The notes below the pieces were generated by a model, which saw only the letters and a program-made list of their open reading frames with translations, did no database searches and was not told where the DNA came from. The translations under genes and the position numbers were made by a program. Positions 55,969-61,999 of a DNA stretch of 61,999 nt are shown here, piece after piece. This DNA comes from Promethearchaeota archaeon. Its GTDB lineage: Archaea; Asgardarchaeota; Lokiarchaeia; Sigyniarchaeales; SOKP01. The stretch lies in contig JAHPZE010000027.1 of assembly GCA_019058365.1 (NCBI GenBank), positions 1 through 61,999 of the forward strand, given 5' to 3'. How positions within the stretch are numbered: position 1 is the stretch's first letter; each line of letters opens with the position of its first letter.

Positions 55969-57774
55969 ATGACTGAAGTTGAAAGTAAGATGATCAGAGC
56001 CCCAATTGTATGTATTCTTGGCCATATTGACCACGGAAAAACTACTATCTTAGATTATATTAGAGGAACTGTTGTCCAACAAAGAGAAGCTGCTGGAATC
56101 ACTCAACATATAGGTGCTTCATATTTTCCGACTAAAGACATTAAAGAATTTCTAGGAAAATCTAAACAAGAATTCGCTGAAAAAGAAATAAAACTTCCAG
56201 GTATATTAGTTATTGATACACCAGGGCATGCAGCATTCCTGAATTTGCGAAGGAGGGGTGGTGCTGTTGCTGATATCGCAATTTTAGTAATAGATGTCAC
56301 TGCAGGAACAATGCCAATAACGTGGGAATCCGTTCGAATCTTAAGGGAGAGAAAAACACCTTTTATAATTGCAGCCAATAAAATAGATAGAATTTCAGGA
56401 TGGAAATCAATTAAAGATGCAGATTTTTTAGATTCCTATAATTCCCAAAAGCCTCATGTCAAAGATTACTTGGATGAGAAAATTTTACAGATAATAGGGA
56501 ATTTCTTAGAAGAAGGGTTCAAAGGAATCGATCGCTATGACAAAATAAAAGATTTTACTCAAAAAATTGCAATTGTGCCAACAAGTGGCAAAACAGGAGA
56601 GGGTATATCAACACTATTAATGATTTTGATGGGATTAGTTCAACAATATTTAACTACAAATCTTCGATTCTCTGAGGGAGCTGCTAAAGGTGTTGTGTTA
56701 GAAGTTAAAAAGGAAAAAGGACAAGGAAAAACCATGGATGTCCTTATATATGATGGCATAATTCATAAAGGTGATGAATTTATTGTTGGGGGATTAGAAA
56801 AACCTATTAAATCGAAGGTAAGAGCATTGTTAATTCCAAAACCCTTAGATGAAATACGAGATCCAAGACAAAAATTTGATTCTGTTGATTTTATTAGTGC
56901 TGCAGCTGGTATTAAAATACTTGCTCCAAATATTGAGGATGTCGTAGCAGGTTCTCCATTCAGAGGCATTGCAGATTATTCCGAAGAAGAAAAAGTTTAT
57001 AGTGAAATTGAATCTGAAGTAGAGAGTATTCGGATAAAAACTGATAAAGCAGGAGTAGTCTTAAAAGCAGATACTTTGGGTTCACTAGAAGCACTAGAGA
57101 ATCACTTTACAAAAAATGGTGTAAAAATCAGTATTGCTGATGTTGGACCAATTAAAAAAGAAGACATAATTAATGCAAAAATTGTCAAAAATTTAGACCC
57201 CTATTCTGCAACGGTTTTAGGGTTCAATGTTCCAATATTACCTGAAGCTAATGAACAAGCGATTAAAGATAATATAAGAATCTTCACGAATAATGTTATT
57301 TATCGATTATTGGAAGACTATATTGAGTATGCAGAAACAAGAAAAGCAGAAGATACAGCTAAAGGGTTAAGTGAACTTATCTTACCCGCTAAAATTAAAA
57401 TGCTCCCAGAATTTATATTCCGAAATTCAGATCCTGCTGTTTTTGGTGTATATGTTGAAGCTGGAACACTTTATCCAAAGGTTCAATTAATAACTGATAA
57501 AGGTAAGAGAGTAAGGAGAGTTCATCAAATTCAGGACAAAGGTCAAACACTTGAGAAAGCTTATAAAGATTCAGAAGTAGCTATTTCTATTCGCGGTATT
57601 GAAATTGGTCGAGATATAGAAAAAGATGAAACTCTATTTGTTAATGTCCCAGAATCTCACGTTAGGCAATTAATGGGAAGGTTTATAGATGAGTTGACTA
57701 TAGATCAAAAACAAGCTCTAAAAGAATTTATTATGTTAATGCGAAACATAAATCATCCCTGGTGGGGGATGTGA
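55969..57774 (+). CDS. infB: Translation initiation factor aIF5B
   Basis: 601 aa. GTPase domain G1 GHIDHGKTT (about residues 18-26), G3 DTPGHAAF, G4 NKID, then domain II (GVVLEVKKEKGQGKTMDVLIYDG) and the IF2/eIF5B C-terminal domains. The archaeal form lacks the long eukaryotic N-terminus. Joins subunits at the end of initiation. Forms a pair with the CCA-adding enzyme gene ten bases downstream. Confidence 0.96.
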   Translation: MTEVESKMIRAPIVCILGHIDHGKTTILDYIRGTVVQQREAAGITQHIGASYFPTKDIKEFLGKSKQEFAEKEIKLPGILVIDTPGHAAFLNLRRRGGAVADIAILVIDVTAGTMPITWESVRILRERKTPFIIAANKIDRISGWKSIKDADFLDSYNSQKPHVKDYLDEKILQIIGNFLEEGFKGIDRYDKIKDFTQKIAIVPTSGKTGEGISTLLMILMGLVQQYLTTNLRFSEGAAKGVVLEVKKEKGQGKTMDVLIYDGIIHKGDEFIVGGLEKPIKSKVRALLIPKPLDEIRDPRQKFDSVDFISAAAGIKILAPNIEDVVAGSPFRGIADYSEEEKVYSEIESEVESIRIKTDKAGVVLKADTLGSLEALENHFTKNGVKISIADVGPIKKEDIINAKIVKNLDPYSATVLGFNVPILPEANEQAIKDNIRIFTNNVIYRLLEDYIEYAETRKAEDTAKGLSELILPAKIKMLPEFIFRNSDPAVFGVYVEAGTLYPKVQLITDKGKRVRRVHQIQDKGQTLEKAYKDSEVAISIRGIEIGRDIEKDETLFVNVPESHVRQLMGRFIDELTIDQKQALKEFIMLMRNINHPWWGM

Positions 57775-57783
57775 ATCTATTCT

Positions 57784-59241
57784 ATGACACAACTTAATGA
57801 AATCTTTATAGAAGTGTTAAAAGAAATTACTCCAACTCAAAAAGAGATAGATTTAATTAACAGAATAACCGAGAAATTAAAAAATCTGTTGAGTAAAAAA
57901 GCTAATGAATTAAATATTAATTATACAAAAATAGAACCTCAAGGATCAACAGGAATTAAACAAACACAATTAAAAAATGATTTTGATATCGATCTTTTTA
58001 TTGGATTGGATTATAACCAGTTTAAACATAAGTATGAAGGTTTAAGTAAAAATAAATTAAAAAGAGATTCTAAAAAAGATTTTTTAGTATTGTGTAATAA
58101 TTGGATTCTTCCAAGTTTAACTTTACACGAATTATATAACCCACGCTTTTTATATGCTGAACATCCATATATTACTGTAAATTATCTTTTAGACAATATA
58201 AAAATCAAGATAGATATTGTTATGTATTTTGATTTAGATTTGGAATACATTAATAAGAATGGCCCTATTACTGCAGTTGATAGATCTCCTTGGCATGGCT
58301 GTTTTGTTAGAGATGAGTTAAATCCTGCCCAGAAAAATGAGGTAAGACTTTTAAAGCAGTTCTTTAAATCTTGTTATAGTTATGGTGATAAGAGCCCAGT
58401 AGGAAAAGTAGGTTTCATAGGTTATAGTGCAGAACTATTAGTTTATTATTTTAAAAACATAAACAATCTGTTTGAAAATTTTAATACATTAAATTCAAAC
58501 CCACTGGATTATTTTAAAAGAACTGCGGAAGAATTAAGTAAAGTTCCCCACTTTCAGAATGATTATCTTATTATCATAGATCCCATCGATAAAAATAGAA
58601 ATGTTGCTTCGGCGATATCTGAAAGAGCATATAAATATTGTAATTATAAAATTAGTGAATTTCTAAAAAAACCAAGTGGAGAATTTTTTAAAATTAAACC
58701 AATTCCCGAAGCTAATCTATCAAATAAACATGATTCTTTTCTCTTACATACTTATATTGTTGAATTACAAAATGCTAACAAAGAAATTCATTATACAATT
58801 AACCGAGATAAATTATACTCTTTGAGCGAAAGTCTTAAAGCGAATGGAGAAAAAGAATTTTCTCACGCTGAACGCTTTGAGAATATAATTTTCGAAGTTT
58901 ATTTCGAGGATGAGAATGATCAATATAATTTGGCTATTTACTGCGAAAAACCTCATATCTCCAGAAGCTACATTCGTAGAGGACCCCCGATTGGAGAAAA
59001 AAAGCATGTTGTCAAATTTACAAGAAAAAATCCAGATTATTTTGAAAAAGAAGGTTATTTATGGGTGGAAACTTCAAGAGAATATAAAGAGTTCTATAAT
59101 TTTTTAAAAAATTTTGTTAAAGATAAAATTCCGGATAATTTTAGTATAAGAAATATTTCTCCCGCGTTTGAGACTATTACGTCATCAGGAAAAAAAGCCT
59201 TAAGTATCCTAAAAAATATAATTTTACCTTTCTATATTTAG
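57784..59241 (+). CDS. cca: Archaeal class I CCA-adding enzyme (tRNA nucleotidyltransferase)
   Basis: 485 aa. Nucleotidyltransferase motif PQGSTGIKQTQLKNDFDIDLF (about residues 55-75) has the GS and DxD residues. The third Asp is in IKIDIVMYFD. The neck, body and tail order follows archaeal CCA enzymes. It adds CCA to tRNA 3' ends without a template. It shares an operon with aIF5B. Confidence 0.88.
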   Translation: MTQLNEIFIEVLKEITPTQKEIDLINRITEKLKNLLSKKANELNINYTKIEPQGSTGIKQTQLKNDFDIDLFIGLDYNQFKHKYEGLSKNKLKRDSKKDFLVLCNNWILPSLTLHELYNPRFLYAEHPYITVNYLLDNIKIKIDIVMYFDLDLEYINKNGPITAVDRSPWHGCFVRDELNPAQKNEVRLLKQFFKSCYSYGDKSPVGKVGFIGYSAELLVYYFKNINNLFENFNTLNSNPLDYFKRTAEELSKVPHFQNDYLIIIDPIDKNRNVASAISERAYKYCNYKISEFLKKPSGEFFKIKPIPEANLSNKHDSFLLHTYIVELQNANKEIHYTINRDKLYSLSESLKANGEKEFSHAERFENIIFEVYFEDENDQYNLAIYCEKPHISRSYIRRGPPIGEKKHVVKFTRKNPDYFEKEGYLWVETSREYKEFYNFLKNFVKDKIPDNFSIRNISPAFETITSSGKKALSILKNIILPFYI

Positions 59242-59668
59242 TATATCATAGACTTCGGGAATTAAAAATATAATATTACTCCCTTTTGTATAATTTAAAG
59301 AACGGCTCCCCTCTCTAAATCTGAGAACTTCTTTACATTTAAGCCTAATTCTGCCCCTCTATTTACCTGTTCCTTTGCAATCATAATCAATTTTTTTAGA
59401 TTTTCTTTATTTTCAAAATCAAATAAATTTTGGCTAATAATTTCTAAAGAGAATTGTCCTTAGATAATAACTTATTTTTATATTATTGAAATTTTAATGC
59501 AAACGGTTTTTCTTAAATAAATTTGAATTTTTATATACTCCCAATAATCTGTTTTAACCAAAATTATTAATTTATCTAAGAGAATCACAAAACTTTTATG
59601 ATTTCTTGTATTCTTTTCTTTAATTATAACATTAGAATTAACTATAATTTGTACGATGTGATCATATA
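59242..59668. promoter_or_regulatory. 427-bp intergenic region before EF-2
   Basis: It includes a decayed minus-strand gene fragment at 59295-59459. A strong TATA box (TTTTTATATACT) at about 59528-59539 is about 135 bases before the EF-2 ATG, so the EF-2 leader may be about 110 nt. Nothing else is recognised. Confidence 0.5.
59295..59459 (-). pseudogene. Remnant of an unknown gene (54 codons)
   Basis: Open frame without a start codon, ending in TAA at 59295-59297. It includes NLKKLIMIAKEQVNRGAELG and ends SDLERGAVL, with regular heptad-like hydrophobicity. It looks like the C-terminus of a helical protein whose 5' part is lost. Confidence 0.4.
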
Positions 59669-61921
59669 ATGGTTAAAGTGAAAAACCCAGACGAAATCGC
59701 TAAATTGGTTACTTCTGGTTCATATGAAAAGAAAAGAATTTTTAGCATTACAGCCCATATAGATCATGGAAAAACAACTGCTACAGATTACTTACTTCGT
59801 AGAGCTGGACTTATGAGACCTGAAGATGCAGGTCAACTTCAGATGACCGATTCAGATGATGAAGAACAAGAAAGAGGAATAACTATTTTTACATCTGTAG
59901 TATTACTTGCTTTTCAAGATCCGAGAAAACCAGATGATGAAGAACCATATATTATTCAGCTTAATGATACTCCGGGGCATATCTCTTTTACAGGGGAGGT
60001 TTCAAGAGCACTAAGAGGAAGTGATGGTGCAATAATATTAGTAGATGCTCTTGAAGGAGTTATGACTCAAACGGAAACTAATATTAGGTTATCAGTTGGT
60101 GAAGAATTCTGCAAACCTGTTCTCTTTATCAATAAAGTTGACAGATTAATAAGTGAATTAAAACTTAGCCCTGAAGATACCTTTGCGAAAATTGATAAAA
60201 TTACAAGAGAAATTAATGAATTAATTAGAAAGGTTAGACCTGAAGGCTCGGACTGGGGGATAGATTTTGCAAAAAATTCAGTTGCTGTTGGTTCAGCTAA
60301 ACATGGATGGGGTTTTACGTATGAAATTTTACTTGAAAAGGGTTTGAAGCCTCAAGATGTTTTTACAAAGTATAATGAAGGAAATATTCAATGGTTAAGG
60401 GATAATTTACCATTGGATGAACCTATGCTAAGAATGATTGTTGATCATCTTCCGGATCCCGTTACGGCTTCTAAGTATAGAATTCCTCATATTTGGGACC
60501 ATGATTTAAACTCTGAGCTTGGACAAGCACTTCAAAAAAGCGACCCAAATGGTCCACTATATGGGATGATTACTAAAATATTCCTTGATCCAAAAAGAAA
60601 TTATCAAGCTACACTAATAGGCCGCGTTTTTTCGGGTACATTTGATCAAACTGATTCAATTTATCTTATTAATAGTGAGTCAAGCAATCGAGTGAAAAGA
60701 TTGGGCGTTATGGAAATTACTGATATTTTAGATATTCCTAAAATTCCAGCAGGAAATCTATTCGCTTTATTTGGGTTTATATGTCCTTCTGGTGAGACTT
60801 TTATGTTATCCAATGATGTCCCTAAAGATAAAGAAGAAAAGAAGAGATTACCTTCTTTCGAAAAAATCCATTATGCTTGTGAAGCTGTTGTTTCAAGAAG
60901 TATAAAACCAAAAGATCCACATGAAATTGATAAATTAGATGAAGTTGTAAGCAAATGGTTAAAAGCTGATCCTACCGCAGAATATAGAAGGGATCAAGAG
61001 TCGGGTGAATTTATCCTTTCAGGGATAGATCCCCTCCAAATCGAGATCTTAGTCAAAAGAATTAATAATCAAGTTCAAATTAATATTGGAGAACCTATCA
61101 TCGTTTATCGAGAAAAAATAACACAAAAGAGTCCAGATTATTATACTAAATCTGCAAACACTCACAATCGGATATTATTGTATATTGAACCACTAGATGA
61201 AACAACTGAAAGATTGATTGAAACTGGTAAAGTCAATGATTTGCAAAATGATAAAGATAGAGCAACAATCCTTAGGGAAGAGGCTGGATGGGATGCAAAA
61301 GAAGCAAGACGTATCGTTGACGTATATCAAGGAAGTGCCCTTGTAAATGGTACTACGGGATTACAGAGATTTGACCGTGTTAAATCCTATTTGAGTGCTG
61401 CTTTTAGAGATTGGCTTGGTAACTGTATTATTGCGAAAGAACCAGCTACTGGAATTAAAGTAGTATTTACAGATATGACAATCCATGAAGATCCGAGACA
61501 TACGTCTTATGGACAGATTGCAGGAATGGCATTTTCAGCTATGTCATTAGCTATGTTAGATTCAAAACCTCATCTTTTTGAACCAATTCAAAAAATTGAT
61601 ATTAAAACGCCTCAAGGAAGCGAAGGAGGAGTAACTGCTATTATAACCAAACGCCGAGGGCGAATTACTAATGTTATTCCTGAAGGTGAATATGTAAGAA
61701 TTCAAGGTCAAATTCCTGCTGCTGAAACAATTGGAATAGCAGACGATATTAGAGGTTCAACTCAGGGAAGAGCCTTCTTTGGCTATGAGTTCAAAGGTTT
61801 TGAGAAAGTTCCTCCTAATTTAGAAGAGGATCTCATTATGGAAATTCGTAGACGTAAAGGTATGCCCGAAGAGCTGCCTTCCAGAAAGAGCTGGGAAAGA
61901 TTTATATATAAACGTACGTAA
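59669..61921 (+). CDS. fusA: Translation elongation factor EF-2
   Basis: 750 aa, full length. G1 AHIDHGKTT (about residues 29-37), switch ERGITIF, G3 DTPGHISF, G4 NKVD, and the C-terminal domain IV loop with HEDPRHTSYGQ. The diphthamide-site region is present but differs from the consensus. Catalyses translocation. It is not adjacent to rps7, unlike in many archaea. Poly-T follows the stop. Confidence 0.96.
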   Translation: MVKVKNPDEIAKLVTSGSYEKKRIFSITAHIDHGKTTATDYLLRRAGLMRPEDAGQLQMTDSDDEEQERGITIFTSVVLLAFQDPRKPDDEEPYIIQLNDTPGHISFTGEVSRALRGSDGAIILVDALEGVMTQTETNIRLSVGEEFCKPVLFINKVDRLISELKLSPEDTFAKIDKITREINELIRKVRPEGSDWGIDFAKNSVAVGSAKHGWGFTYEILLEKGLKPQDVFTKYNEGNIQWLRDNLPLDEPMLRMIVDHLPDPVTASKYRIPHIWDHDLNSELGQALQKSDPNGPLYGMITKIFLDPKRNYQATLIGRVFSGTFDQTDSIYLINSESSNRVKRLGVMEITDILDIPKIPAGNLFALFGFICPSGETFMLSNDVPKDKEEKKRLPSFEKIHYACEAVVSRSIKPKDPHEIDKLDEVVSKWLKADPTAEYRRDQESGEFILSGIDPLQIEILVKRINNQVQINIGEPIIVYREKITQKSPDYYTKSANTHNRILLYIEPLDETTERLIETGKVNDLQNDKDRATILREEAGWDAKEARRIVDVYQGSALVNGTTGLQRFDRVKSYLSAAFRDWLGNCIIAKEPATGIKVVFTDMTIHEDPRHTSYGQIAGMAFSAMSLAMLDSKPHLFEPIQKIDIKTPQGSEGGVTAIITKRRGRITNVIPEGEYVRIQGQIPAAETIGIADDIRGSTQGRAFFGYEFKGFEKVPPNLEEDLIMEIRRRKGMPEELPSRKSWERFIYKRT

Positions 61922-61946
61922 TTTTTTTTTTAAATTTCTTTTTTTG
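61922..61946 (+). terminator. Oligo-T terminator after EF-2
   Basis: Runs of ten and seven T within 25 bases after the EF-2 stop, the usual archaeal termination signal. Confidence 0.45.
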
Positions 61947-61999
61947 ATAATTTTTAATTTCCCTTCATCGACAAAAATATTTATAGCTTGTGGGTTTTG

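Noticed and set aside
59526..59668. Possible intron in the EF-2 leader
   Set aside because: EF-2 has an intact frame from its ATG; the long leader needs no splicing explanation.

Overview
The window is archaeal and very AT-rich. It carries split RNA polymerase subunits A' and A'', eL30, NusA, uS12, uS7, eL44, eS27, TFS, PCNA, PriL/PriS, GINS, Nop10, aIF2-alpha, aIF5B, EF-1A, EF-2, RFC, Csl4 and AglB/STT3. An Arf/Ras-type small GTPase with Arf-like motifs, a METTL5-like methylase and many single-pass surface proteins point to an Asgard (Promethearchaeota, probably Loki-like) genome. That assignment is inference from gene content; no marker phylogeny could be run.

Layout. 1-1.6 kb: a surface protein. 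1.8-9.5 kb: rpoA1-rpoA2-rpl30e-nusA-(M28 membrane peptidase)-rps12-rps7. 10-14.8 kb: an acyltransferase-like membrane protein, an HTH/ATP-cone protein resembling anaerobic ribonucleotide reductase, and pyrB. 15-24.4 kb: the classic archaeal translation/replication cluster (rpl44e, rps27e, tfs, an OB-fold protein, pcna, a zinc ribbon, priL, priS, gins, nop10, aif2a), interrupted by an FAD oxidoreductase and a frameshifted VOC gene. 25-28.9 kb: a tungsten aldehyde ferredoxin oxidoreductase and two membrane proteins. 29-33 kb: a LAGLIDADG protein, EF-1A and a small GTPase. 33-38.6 kb: a leftward csl4/rpoL operon, a METTL5-like methylase, enolase and rfcS. 38.6-44.3 kb: an ABC-transporter island between two imperfect 293-bp direct repeats. 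44.3-62 kb: truA, a giant AglB, uvrB, a ClC channel, uvrA, aIF5B, a CCA-adding enzyme and EF-2.

The most striking signal is that two universal genes are interrupted by tiny introns that fold as archaeal bulge-helix-bulge (BHB) substrates. One is a 30-nt intron in rpoA1, directly after the first zinc motif. The other is a 32-nt intron inside the P-loop lysine codon of EF-1A. In both cases the cuts predicted from the BHB geometry restore the conserved protein exactly. A third, weaker 33-nt candidate would remove an in-frame UGA from the neighbouring small GTPase. A homing-endonuclease-type LAGLIDADG gene sits directly upstream of EF-1A and shares a promoter module with it. tRNA-type splicing therefore appears to be required to make RNA polymerase and EF-1A in this organism.

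Other notable signals are a canonical -1 slippery heptamer exactly where a VOC-family gene changes frame, the duplicated rfcS/truA convergent overlap that flanks the 5.3-kb island, and a 61-bp copy of the uvrA leader stranded beside truA.
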